Positions 7,216 to 14,528 of a stretch of 14,540 bases of DNA are shown in pieces. The DNA is from DATFYI01 sp035315125 (GTDB lineage: Bacteria > Chloroflexota > Anaerolineae > Anaerolineales > Anaerolineaceae): assembly GCA_035315125.1 (NCBI GenBank), contig DATFYI010000217.1, forward strand, positions 1-14,540, written 5' to 3'. The notes beneath the pieces were generated by a model that saw only the letters and a program-made list of their open reading frames with translations, had not been told where the DNA came from and searched no databases. The position numbers and the translations under genes are program-made. Each line of letters opens with the position of its first letter. Position 1 is the stretch's first letter.

Positions 7216-7495
7216 GCCCCCATCGGGATTCGAACCCGACCGCAGGTGCCCTTGAGACTCTTTTTACGAATGCCCCCATCGGGATTCGAACCCGACCGCA
7301 GGTGGCCTTGAGACTCTTTTTACAAATGCCCCCATCGGGATTCGAACCCGACCGCAGGTGGCCTTGAGACTCTTCTTACAAATACCCCCATCGGGATTCG
7401 AACCCGACCGCAGGTGGCCTTGAGACTCTTCTTACAAATGCCCCCATCGGGATTCGAACCCGACCGCAGGTGGCCTTGAGACTCTTTTTCCAAAT
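7216..7495 (-). repeat. Five tandem 56-bp repeats derived from the 3' half of tRNA-Glu
   Basis: Five head-to-tail units of exactly 56 bp begin at 7216, 7272, 7328, 7384 and 7440, and the intact tRNA-Glu begins on the next multiple (7496). On the minus strand each unit holds an AT-rich trailer (ATTTG then A-rich), TCTCAAGGCCA equal to tRNA positions 34-44, a 7-nt insert CCTGCGG in place of AAAC, and an exact copy of tRNA positions 49-72: the T-arm and the 3' acceptor strand TGGGGGC. The unit at 7384 has one changed base in the acceptor strand. Units differ from each other at only a few positions, mostly in the trailer. No unit contains a D-arm or the tRNA 5' acceptor strand, so none is a tRNA gene. 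The array lies directly downstream of the tRNA and should be co-transcribed unless termination intervenes. Confidence 0.95.
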
Positions 7496-7567
7496 GCCCC
7501 CATCGGGATTCGAACCCGAGTTTTGGCCTTGAGAGGGCCACGTCCTGGGCCACTAGACAATGGGGGC
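7495..7567 (-). tRNA. tRNA-Glu (anticodon CUC)
   Basis: This gene folds as a full cloverleaf on the minus strand. The acceptor stem is GCCCCCA with TGGGGGC, the D-stem GTC with GAC, and the anticodon stem TGGCC with GGCCA around loop CTCTCAA. The T-stem is TCGGG with CCCGA around TTCGAAT. The anticodon CTC (7533-7531) reads GAG, hence glutamate; the D-loop AGTGGCCC resembles bacterial tRNA-Glu. The discriminator base is A (7495) and CCA is not encoded, so it must be added by the CCA-adding enzyme after 3' trimming. The promoter lies about 15 bp upstream. The 3' end abuts an array of partial copies of itself. Whether a second glutamate isoacceptor exists cannot be told from this window. Confidence 0.95.
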
Positions 7568-7581
7568 GCTCAGACCGGGAA

Positions 7582-7610
7582 ATTTTATCATGCCCCATCC
7601 CGACTGTCAA
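7582..7610 (-). promoter_or_regulatory. Promoter of tRNA-Glu
   Basis: On the minus strand a perfect -35 TTGACA (7610-7605) is followed after 17 bp by -10 TAAAAT (7587-7582). The predicted start is near 7575, giving a 5' leader of about 8 nt before the tRNA. A strong promoter is usual for tRNA genes, and it supports real transcription toward the repeat array. Confidence 0.75.
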
Positions 7611-7652
7611 CAAATCCGCTAAGACGCGGCGGTTTGCAGAACGCTTGCAGAG

Positions 7653-9305
7653 CTATACCCCGGCAGCTTTGAATGCCGCTCCAACAATGGCCTGTGCTTC
7701 TTCGATAATCCTGTTGAGATGATCCTCGCCGGTAAAACTCTCGGCATAGATCTTGTAAACGTCTTCCGTCCCGGATGGGCGCGCCGCAAACCAGCCGTTT
7801 TCCGTGACTACTTTAAGCCCGCCTAAAGGCGCATCATTGGCAGGGGCGCGTGTCAGGCGAGACAGGATTTTTTCGCCTGCCAGCATGGTGGCCTCTACAT
7901 TCTCCGGAGAGAGCTGGCTTAATACCGCTTTTTGAGCCCGGTTGGCCGGCGCATCGATGCGCTTGTAAACTGGGTTGCCAAACTGCCTGGTCAATGCTAC
8001 ATATTCCTCACCCGGATCGTGCTGTAAGGCAGCCGTCATCTCTGCCGCCAGCAGGTTCATAATGATGCCATCTTTATCGGTCGTCCAAACCGTTCCATCC
8101 AGCCGCAAGAAGGACGCTCCGGCGCTCTCTTCCCCGCCAAAGCCATAACTGCCATCCACCAGGCCATCCACAAACCATTTGAAACCAACCGGCACTTCCG
8201 CTAAGGGGCGTTTGAGAGCCAGGGCAACACGATCGATCATCGAACTGGAAACCACTGTCTTGCCCACCTTGGCGTCTGTCCGCCAGTTCGTGCGCTTTTG
8301 GAAAAGATACCAGATCGCCACAGACAGGTAATGGTTCGGGTTCATCAATCCACTGGACGGCGTCACGATGCCATGCCGGTCGACATCCGGGTCATTCCCA
8401 AAAGCTACGTCAAAGCGATCCTTGAGTTGGATCAGGCGCGCCATCGCAAATGGAGAAGAACAATCCATGCGTATCTTGCCATCGTAGTCCAGGGTCATAA
8501 ACGAAAATGTAGGATCAACTGCTTTGTTGACCACGGTGAGATCCAATCCGTAGGTGTTTGCGATCACATCCCAATAATAAACTGCGGCGCCGCCCATCGG
8601 ATCGACACCCAGATGCAGGCCAGACGAAGCCGCTAGCTGAAGGTTTACCACGTTTTTTAGGTCATTTACATAGGGCCGAACGTAATCATAGCTCTGGGTG
8701 GTGGAGATAGATTTGGCCCGCTCAAGGCTCATTCGTTTAATGTCCTTGACCCCGGTGCGCAGCAGCTCATTGGCGCGTTGCTGTACGACTTTGGTGATTT
8801 CGGGTCCGGCGGGTCCGCCGCTGGGCGGGTTATATTTAAAGCCGCCATCCGTCGGCGGATTATGGGAAGGGGTAATCACAACCCCATCCGCCAGACCGTC
8901 TTTTCGGCCGCGGTTGTAGCCTAATATTGCATGCGAAACCACCGGGGTGGGTGTATAGCCGTTATCTTTCTGTATCCGGATTTCTATACCGTTTCCGGCA
9001 AACACTTCAATCGCAGTTGCTTCAGCCGGTTCAGAAAGCGCATGGGTGTCCTTCCCGATAAAAAGTGGGCCGGTGATATTTTGCTGAGCGCGATATTCGA
9101 TTAAGGCCTGGCAGATGGCCAGGACATGATCTTCGGTAAAGCTGCCATCCAGTGAAGTGCCTCGATGACCTGAAGTTCCAAAGGATACCTGTTGGTTCAG
9201 GTTATCGGGATCGGGGTGGCGTTCATAATAACTGCTGACCAGTTTTGAGACATCCACCAGCAGTTCTTGAGGAGCTGGTTTACCTGCCAGGACATTCTCT
9301 GCCAT
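7653..9305 (-). CDS. pgm: Phosphoglucomutase (alpha-D-glucose phosphate-specific)
   Basis: This cytoplasmic enzyme interconverts glucose-1-phosphate and glucose-6-phosphate, linking glycolysis to glycogen and sugar-nucleotide synthesis. At 550 residues it matches the E. coli Pgm type (about 546). The four active-site loops are present: phosphoserine loop TPSHNP with Ser147, metal loop DPDVDRHG at 305-312, sugar loop GGEESAG with E392 and S394, and phosphate loop RPSGTED at 509-515. The N-terminal FGTSGHRG (42-49) is also conserved. ATG at 9305 has a strong ribosome site, GAGGAGG, five bases upstream. It stands alone, divergent from the V-ATPase operon and upstream of the separately promoted tRNA. 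No frame damage is seen. Confidence 0.97.
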   Translation of the reverse strand: MAENVLAGKPAPQELLVDVSKLVSSYYERHPDPDNLNQQVSFGTSGHRGTSLDGSFTEDHVLAICQALIEYRAQQNITGPLFIGKDTHALSEPAEATAIEVFAGNGIEIRIQKDNGYTPTPVVSHAILGYNRGRKDGLADGVVITPSHNPPTDGGFKYNPPSGGPAGPEITKVVQQRANELLRTGVKDIKRMSLERAKSISTTQSYDYVRPYVNDLKNVVNLQLAASSGLHLGVDPMGGAAVYYWDVIANTYGLDLTVVNKAVDPTFSFMTLDYDGKIRMDCSSPFAMARLIQLKDRFDVAFGNDPDVDRHGIVTPSSGLMNPNHYLSVAIWYLFQKRTNWRTDAKVGKTVVSSSMIDRVALALKRPLAEVPVGFKWFVDGLVDGSYGFGGEESAGASFLRLDGTVWTTDKDGIIMNLLAAEMTAALQHDPGEEYVALTRQFGNPVYKRIDAPANRAQKAVLSQLSPENVEATMLAGEKILSRLTRAPANDAPLGGLKVVTENGWFAARPSGTEDVYKIYAESFTGEDHLNRIIEEAQAIVGAAFKAAGV

Positions 9306-9626
9306 AATAACCTCCTCTGGGAATAAGTAATTTTTTAGCGAATGATACTATTTTAACCGGATTCTCAGCGAAACTCGCACAAACTGCATCCTTTCAACGC
9401 ATTAGCCTGTATATATACGTATTATGATCTAAATCTGTACTTATTTGAACAAGCCTTGTATTTTCACGTAAAAACAAGTAAAATTCAACCGCTCGCTACT
9501 GGTTTTTTGTTTCAGGATGCTGATGGTATTATCCATTATAAATGAAAAGGCGAGATTCTGGGATCTGTCTGACAACCAACATTTCCGCAGATAACCCGTT
9601 TTCAAGACACAATCAGGGAGAAAATA
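9306..9626. other. Intergenic region between divergent pgm and V-ATPase operon
   Basis: These 321 AT-rich bases should hold promoters for both flanking units, but no consensus pair is convincing. The best weak candidates are TATTAT at 9527-9532 for the ATPase operon and TTCGCT, 16 bp, TAGTAT for pgm. An inverted repeat with arms CTTGT and ACAAG and inner T/A runs (about 9455-9478) could form a hairpin or operator, and GTATATATAC is a short perfect palindrome near 9411-9420. No convincing small gene was found. Confidence 0.4.
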
Positions 9627-9938
9627 TTGAGCGAGAAAATTATCCAACAAGTCCTTGATATTGAAAAGCAGGCGCGAATAATCCATGATACAGCCATTAG
9701 CGAGGCAGACCAGATGCCAGCAAAAGCTGAACAGGACGCTCAAGAAATTATCGAGAAATCTCGCCTGGAAGCCGAGGAAGAAGGCCGCCAAATGATTGCA
9801 AAAGCGGAAGCGCAGGAAGAGACTGCCCGTATTTTAGCTCAAGCGGAAGAATATACTCGGCAAATAGAAATAACTGCCGCTGCAAATTTGAACCGTGCTG
9901 TTGCATACGTTATTGATCGAGTCATCGGTAGGGAGTAA
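9627..9938 (+). CDS. ntpF: V/A-type ATPase subunit G/H (peripheral stalk, NtpF-like)
   Basis: This 103-residue protein is almost entirely charged helix (many Glu, Ala, Gln, Lys), as in the small stalk subunit called G, H or NtpF. It pairs with subunit E to form the peripheral stalk that holds the catalytic head against rotation. The Ala/Glu/Gln-rich stretch from about 20 to 85 should form a coiled coil. Translation starts at TTG 9627, with AGGGAGA seven bases upstream; the sequence from there (SEKIIQQVLDIEKQA) fits the family. It is the first gene of the operon; subunit C follows 4 bp after its stop, so translation is probably coupled. Short helical proteins match loosely, so the identification rests mainly on context. 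Confidence 0.82.
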   Translation: MSEKIIQQVLDIEKQARIIHDTAISEADQMPAKAEQDAQEIIEKSRLEAEEEGRQMIAKAEAQEETARILAQAEEYTRQIEITAAANLNRAVAYVIDRVIGRE

Positions 9939-9942
9939 AAGT

Positions 9943-10998
9943 ATGCCTACAGGCGGCGTTTCCGGATATGCGGCTATTAATGCGCGAGTACGGGTAATGT
10001 ATTCAACCCTGTTTACCCCAGCGCAACTGACCAGCTTGACTGAAACAGCCGACTTGAACGGTCTGCTTGCGTTTCTTAAAAACACAGCTTACGGCCCCTA
10101 TCTGGATCGGGTAAAAGATAAAGAACTCACTCCACGGCGTGCAGTTTTTCAGCTAAAAGGCCGCCTGGCCGATGAAAACAGCACTATCATACATAATGTG
10201 CCGGAAACTACACGGCCTCTGATCAGCCAGTTTTACCGCATTAATGAAATTGACAATCTAAAAGCCATTTTGCGCGGCATCATCACCGGAGCTTCCTGGA
10301 ACCAGATTCGCTTCGTTTTATTCCCACTGGGCTCGATGACCGTCCTGCCCGGCCAGGCTATGGCGGAAGCTGGAAGCGTTGCGGCCGCACTCGAATTGCT
10401 GCGTGGCACGGTTTATTACGATACCCTTTCCTTCGCAATGAAGCGTTTTACAGCCGAACAAAACCTGTTCCCATTGGAAGTCGCCCTGGATTTGTTTTAC
10501 TGGCGAAAATTATGGGAAGAAGTTAAACAACTGAGCGGCGACGACCGGGTACAGGCTATGCGTATCATTGGGCCATTGGTAGATTTTAATAACCTGATGT
10601 GGGTCATCCGTTACCGGGTCTATCACCAACTTTCGGAAGAAGAGCTGATTAATTACACGCTGCCGTTTGGTTATCATGTAAGTGACGAATCCATCCGAGC
10701 GATCGCAGCCGGAGCAGACATGCCGAGCATCGTATCGCAGAATTATCCAGGTCTGTCAAATGTGGAAGAATTGTTCGTTGAACCCCGCCGAGGCTTGCCT
10801 AAATTGGAAATTGAGCTCAAACGCGACGTCGCAGAAAAGTGCAGAGCAGTATTTCTGGGTAACCCTTTCCATGTCGGCATACCGCTGGCCTTTCTGGTAC
10901 TGGCAGACTTCGAAATCCAGGACCTGACCATGCTGATTGAAGCTAAGTCGACCCAGGCGGAGATCAAGGATTTTCGACCGCTATTGTTGATGGGTTAA
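9943..10998 (+). CDS. ntpC: V/A-type ATPase subunit C (AC39/d-like)
   Basis: This 351-residue soluble protein belongs to the AC39 family (subunit C in bacteria, d in eukaryotes), which sits as a funnel between the rotating central shaft (D and F) and the proteolipid ring. It opens with GYAAINARVRVMYSTLFT and contains the family's internal threefold pattern of helical segments, including FYRINEIDNLKAILRGI and DFNNLMWVIRYRVYHQLSEEE. The length matches the family. ATG at 9943 is preferred, with GGGAG seven bases upstream inside the end of the previous gene; an in-frame ATG at 9895 would overlap that gene and has no such site. The gene sits second in the operon, whereas in Enterococcus and Thermus it follows subunit E. 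Confidence 0.92.
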   Translation: MPTGGVSGYAAINARVRVMYSTLFTPAQLTSLTETADLNGLLAFLKNTAYGPYLDRVKDKELTPRRAVFQLKGRLADENSTIIHNVPETTRPLISQFYRINEIDNLKAILRGIITGASWNQIRFVLFPLGSMTVLPGQAMAEAGSVAAALELLRGTVYYDTLSFAMKRFTAEQNLFPLEVALDLFYWRKLWEEVKQLSGDDRVQAMRIIGPLVDFNNLMWVIRYRVYHQLSEEELINYTLPFGYHVSDESIRAIAAGADMPSIVSQNYPGLSNVEELFVEPRRGLPKLEIELKRDVAEKCRAVFLGNPFHVGIPLAFLVLADFEIQDLTMLIEAKSTQAEIKDFRPLLLMG

Positions 10999-11051
10999 TG
11001 CCCTCAAAAAAACCACTCATCTTGAACAGCTAGGAATTTATTGGAGAGCGC

Positions 11052-13010
11052 ATGTTACATCCGCAAGAGATGACCGAGATAGAAATGATCGTTCCATCCA
11101 GGGACGTGCTGGCTGTAACGAAGGTATTAAGTGGCCACGGCATTTTCCACCAGGGCGAAAGCGCTTATACCAGCCCGGATGCCAATGCAGATAAAAACAA
11201 TACCTGGCAAGAATCCGCAGTGGCCTATGCAGCCATTGAGCGCCGCATCCAGACGATCATGCAAACTTTGAGCATTGATGAAGGCCCTGCCCCAACAACC
11301 GAATTTGAGACGCTGCCTGACCTAAATATCGTCCGGCCGGTGATTGATAAGATCGAACAGGATGTCAAGAAGATTACAGAGCAATTGACCGCCGGAAACA
11401 AACAATTGGAGCAACTTGAGAGCAACCTGCGCCAGTTGGAAACGGTGGCCGATATTGACCTCGATATCAGCACCCTGCACAACCAGCGATTTTTATATAT
11501 AACACTCGGAACCTTACCAGCCGCTAACGTGGAACGACTGCAATCCAGCTTGCTGCGAATCCCCTTTGTATTTACGGTGTTGCGTCAGGATCCCCAGAAA
11601 CCTGTCGTATGGCTGGCCGGCTCCCAAAGCAACGCCGACGTATTGGAGCGGGCTGCTCGCAGCGCCTACTTAAACCCCTTGAGTTTGCCCGATGGATACG
11701 AAGGTACTCCGGCTGAGATCATAAAACTGATACACACCAATATCCAAAAAACCCAGGATAACATCGTTGAGCTAAAACAGGCCTTGCTGCAACTGGGCAA
11801 AACCGACCGTGAAGAGCTTCAAAAACTGATATGGAATGTGCGCGCCAGCCGTCTCTTGACGGACGCCATCGTTCATTTTGGACGTCTGCGCTATACCTAT
11901 CTGATCGTTGGTTGGGTGCCCACTGCTCAACTGGATACTTTAATAGAACGCATCAAACAGGTATCCAAAGAGACCCTGGTCGAGACTTATTCGATCAAAC
12001 GCTCCGGGGCAAATCAAAATGTGCCCGTCTCTCTGAAGAATTCCAAATGGTTAAAACCATTCCAAATGCTGGTTACCACATACGCTACACCCTGTTACGG
12101 CGAAATAGATCCGACCTGGTTGATTGCCATCACCTTCCCGGTCATATTTGGGGCCATGTTTGGCGATGTCGGTCAGGGCCTGGTGTTGGTGCTGGTGGGT
12201 TGGCTGTTGAGCAACCGCAAAATAAAAGCCCTCAACAGTATGGCAAGTTTGGGCGACTTAATCACAGCCTGCGGTCTGGCTGCAACTGTATTTGGCTTCT
12301 TGTATGGTAGCGTGTTTGGCTTCGAAAACGTGCTGCCGGCCTTGTGGATGCGTCCAATTGATAATATTATGTCCATCCTGACCATTGCCATCGGGGGCGG
12401 GCTGATATTACTCAGTTTGGGATATCTGCTCAATATTTACAATTGCTTTATTGAACAGGATTGGGGTAAGTTGCTGTTTGATCACAACGGCGTTGCCGGA
12501 CTGGTACTGTACTGGTCGCTGCTTGGACTGGTAGGTGGCGTCTTCCTTAAAATCCCGGTTCCATCCAGCATATTTATCACTGGAGCGATCATCGGCGCCC
12601 TGGCAATCATGTTCTCGGAAGCGCTCGAGCACCTGGTGGAAGGGTATCGTCCGGTTATTGAAGACAGTATTGGCACTTACGCCATCCAGGCATTTTTTGA
12701 GCTGTTCGAGACCGTCATCGGTATGTTGAGCAACAGCCTCTCTTATGTGCGTGTGGGAGCTTTTGCAGTTGCCCATGGTGGTTTGAGCGCCGCCATCTTT
12801 GTCCTGGCCGACCTGGCGCATGGCTCGCTTGGCCTGGTGGGATACATTATCGTGGTTATTCTTGGCAACATCTTCATCGTTGGTTTTGAGGGGTTGATCG
12901 TGGGCATTCAGACCATGCGTCTTTCCTACTATGAGCTCTTTAGCAAATTCTTCACCGGCGGGGGTAAGCGCTACGAACCCCTCAATCTTTATCCGTCCAA
13001 AAGCGAGTAA
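11052..13010 (+). CDS. ntpI: V/A-type ATPase subunit I (membrane stator, a-like)
   Basis: This 652-residue protein is the membrane stator that carries ions between half-channels and the c-ring. The N-terminal half (about 1-340) is soluble with coiled-coil stretches near 95-135 and 225-265. The C-terminal half has about eight membrane helices from residue 356 on. The essential arginine that faces the ring glutamate is R567 in SNSLSYVRVGAFAVAHGGL, matching the yeast Vph1 SYLRLWALSLAH motif. The family's C-terminal signature TMRLSYYELFSKFFTGGGKRYEPL is complete in form, with R623. The size is typical of bacterial NtpI. ATG at 11052 has GGAGAG four bases upstream. A 53-bp gap with no evident signal separates it from subunit C. 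Confidence 0.96.
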   Translation: MLHPQEMTEIEMIVPSRDVLAVTKVLSGHGIFHQGESAYTSPDANADKNNTWQESAVAYAAIERRIQTIMQTLSIDEGPAPTTEFETLPDLNIVRPVIDKIEQDVKKITEQLTAGNKQLEQLESNLRQLETVADIDLDISTLHNQRFLYITLGTLPAANVERLQSSLLRIPFVFTVLRQDPQKPVVWLAGSQSNADVLERAARSAYLNPLSLPDGYEGTPAEIIKLIHTNIQKTQDNIVELKQALLQLGKTDREELQKLIWNVRASRLLTDAIVHFGRLRYTYLIVGWVPTAQLDTLIERIKQVSKETLVETYSIKRSGANQNVPVSLKNSKWLKPFQMLVTTYATPCYGEIDPTWLIAITFPVIFGAMFGDVGQGLVLVLVGWLLSNRKIKALNSMASLGDLITACGLAATVFGFLYGSVFGFENVLPALWMRPIDNIMSILTIAIGGGLILLSLGYLLNIYNCFIEQDWGKLLFDHNGVAGLVLYWSLLGLVGGVFLKIPVPSSIFITGAIIGALAIMFSEALEHLVEGYRPVIEDSIGTYAIQAFFELFETVIGMLSNSLSYVRVGAFAVAHGGLSAAIFVLADLAHGSLGLVGYIIVVILGNIFIVGFEGLIVGIQTMRLSYYELFSKFFTGGGKRYEPLNLYPSKSE

Positions 13011-13094
13011 TCTATAACCTTACCCTGATTGTAAAGATGAGGTTGTAAGTCTGTCAGGCAGGGAGAGGGATATCACAAGTCAAGGAGATTAACA
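13011..13094 (+). other. Intercistronic leader of the proteolipid gene
   Basis: This is the longest gap inside the operon (84 bp). It contains nested short inverted repeats, AACC with GGTT and TTAC with GTAA (about 13017-13047), that could form a hairpin. It ends with a strong ribosome site, AAGGAG, eight bases before the proteolipid start. Such a leader could raise translation of the subunit needed in many copies, as known for atpE of F-type operons; that role is inferred here. Confidence 0.35.
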
Positions 13095-13538
13095 ATGATC
13101 ATAATCGTCGCCATAATTGTAGGCCTGCTTCCGATAATTCCAGCCGTAATCTATTTCCTGCACGAACGCAAGCACGGGCTGAGCGGAGCTTCCAAAGGCC
13201 TGTTTTTGGGTCTCAACGGTTTCAATGCAGTTGTGGGTTTGATGGCAGCCGGTCTGGGGGTCGTTTGGCTGTTTTCACCCTCCACCGCCATGGCAGCCGC
13301 TCACGGTGCCAGCGCCGCAGCAGGCACGGGTGACCAATACGCATCCCTGGCCGCCGCAATTTCCACCGGTCTGGCAGCTATCGGTGCCGGCGTGGCCGTC
13401 AGCAGTACCGGCGCGGCGGCAGTAGGAGCCATTGCCGAAAAACCCGAGTCTTTCGGTCGTGCGCTGATCTTTGTCGGTCTGGCAGAAGGTATTGCTATTT
13501 ATGGTTTGATCATCGCCTTCCTGGTGCTGAACCGGTAG
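13095..13538 (+). CDS. ntpK: V/A-type ATPase proteolipid subunit K (c-ring)
   Basis: This 147-residue membrane protein is the rotor-ring subunit. It has four hydrophobic helices: about 2-21, 35-60, 82-113 and 121-146. The second hairpin is canonical, with loop AIAEKPESFGRALIFVGLAEGIAIYGL and ion-binding E131. The first hairpin is divergent: it has no equivalent loop or Glu and is joined by an Ala/Gly-rich linker (61-80), so there is one ion site per four helices, as in NtpK. In Enterococcus NtpK, Gln110 and Glu139 (29 apart) bind sodium. Here the position 29 before E131 is V102, and E131 is followed by Gly instead of the Thr common in sodium types. Proton coupling is therefore more likely. 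It has the strongest ribosome site in the operon. Confidence 0.93.
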   Translation: MIIIVAIIVGLLPIIPAVIYFLHERKHGLSGASKGLFLGLNGFNAVVGLMAAGLGVVWLFSPSTAMAAAHGASAAAGTGDQYASLAAAISTGLAAIGAGVAVSSTGAAAVGAIAEKPESFGRALIFVGLAEGIAIYGLIIAFLVLNR

Positions 13539-13546
13539 GATAGAAA

Positions 13547-13852
13547 ATGAAAGTGTTAGTGATCGGCCATCCTGAAGCAGTGCTAGGATTCTCGTTGGTT
13601 GGTGTGGCTGGTAAAGCAGTCAGTAACGCCGCGGAAGCCAATCAGGCCCTGGATGAAGCCTTATCGTCCAGCGATATCGGTATTATCCTGGTAACCCAGG
13701 ATATATCCAAATTGATCGAGGCAAGAATGGACAACCTTAAATTACATAGCACCGTCCCACTTGTCGTCGATATTCCAGCCCCCGAGGGCGTCAGTCCGGA
13801 CCAGCCTTCACTGAGCGATATAGTGCTTCGGGCGATTGGGGTTAAAATTTGA
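13547..13852 (+). CDS. ntpG: V/A-type ATPase subunit F (central shaft)
   Basis: This 101-residue soluble protein belongs to the subunit F family (NtpG in Enterococcus), which binds subunit D in the central rotor shaft. It begins with MKVLVIGHPEAVLGFSLVGV, the typical beta strand and Gly-Phe-Leu-type turn of the family. It continues with DIGIILVTQDISKLI and ends with VPLVVDIPAPEG and a final short helix. The length matches the family (about 100). It starts 8 bp after subunit K, with AGGA upstream. A 52-bp gap follows before subunit E. Confidence 0.92.
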   Translation: MKVLVIGHPEAVLGFSLVGVAGKAVSNAAEANQALDEALSSSDIGIILVTQDISKLIEARMDNLKLHSTVPLVVDIPAPEGVSPDQPSLSDIVLRAIGVKI

Positions 13853-13904
13853 ACCTTCCTACCACGTGTTTGCATGGACGTAGGGGAAAAGGATTGGGTT
13901 TTAA

Positions 13905-14528
13905 GTGATGAAATCGGAAGAAGGAAATCTCGAAGCCCTATCGGGCGCTATCCTCAGTGAAGCCAGGGGAGAAGCTGAACAGATTAAAAGCGATGCGAAT
14001 GCCAAAGCCGAGACCATCCGCCAGCGGGCAAAGGAACAGGCCGAAGTCGAACGCAAAGAGATCCTGGATCGAGCCAGCCAGGAGGCTGATCGCATCCGGA
14101 GCCAGGCCGTTTCGACCACGCAATTGAAAGCTCGCACCATGGAGCTGGAAAGCCGCGAAAAACTGCTGGACAGCGTTTTCAAGGCCGCCAGACAGCAGCT
14201 TCCATCCATCCCACAACAACCCGATTATGATCAGATCGTTTATCGTTTGATCCAGGAAGCGCTTGGCCAGCTCAACGTCAAAGAAGGTCAAATTCGGGCC
14301 GATCAAACCACCCAAAAGCTGATCACAGACTCTATATCAGCCAGGCTCAGTGCGGAGAACAACATCACATTAAAAATTGGCCAGCCTCTCGAAAATGGAA
14401 CCGGCGTGGTTGTGGATACTTTGGACGGTCACCTGCATTATGATAATACTTTCGAGACCCGCTTGAGCCGGCTTCAAAATGAACTTCGCTCGCCGGTCTT
14501 TCGTATTTTGATGGGAGAAACACAATGA
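13905..14528 (+). CDS. ntpE: V/A-type ATPase subunit E (peripheral stalk)
   Basis: This 207-residue stalk protein pairs with subunit G/H to link the catalytic head to subunit I. Its N-terminal half (about 15-90) is a long charged helix with regular Ala/Glu/Arg spacing that should form a coiled coil. The C-terminal half is a compact domain ending in TRLSRLQNELRSPVFRILMG, the characteristic end of bacterial subunit E. The start may be GTG at 13905 or the adjacent ATG at 13908; AAGGA lies about 12-15 bases upstream. In the 52-bp gap before it, CCTAC and GTAGG can pair around a 17-nt loop. The stop overlaps the next start as ATGA, so translation of the next gene is probably coupled. Confidence 0.92.
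   Translation: MMKSEEGNLEALSGAILSEARGEAEQIKSDANAKAETIRQRAKEQAEVERKEILDRASQEADRIRSQAVSTTQLKARTMELESREKLLDSVFKAARQQLPSIPQQPDYDQIVYRLIQEALGQLNVKEGQIRADQTTQKLITDSISARLSAENNITLKIGQPLENGTGVVVDTLDGHLHYDNTFETRLSRLQNELRSPVFRILMGETQ

Noticed and set aside
7216..7495. CRISPR array reading of the 56-bp repeats
   Set aside because: There are no variable spacers; the whole 56-bp unit is nearly identical and matches the neighbouring tRNA.
7216..7495. Five additional tRNA genes
   Set aside because: The units have no 5' acceptor strand from the tRNA, no D-arm and no complete anticodon stem, so no cloverleaf can form.
7320..7613. 97-residue minus-strand ORF with repeated GFESRWGHL-like segments
   Set aside because: It is a translation of the tRNA T-arm repeats; 56 is not a multiple of 3, so the same DNA appears in three frames as GFESRWGH, GSNPDGGI and VRIPMGV. 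This is a familiar false protein from tRNA sequence.
7611..7652. Terminator after pgm (CCGC with GCGG near 7616-7632)
   Set aside because: The stem is only 4 bp and lacks a T-run on the minus strand; direct repeats of TTGCAGA nearby do not form a stem.
9441..9791. 116-residue minus-strand ORF opposite the start of the ATPase operon
   Set aside because: It is antisense to the G/H subunit gene, shows no family features and has no ribosome site; the plus-strand gene fits operon context.
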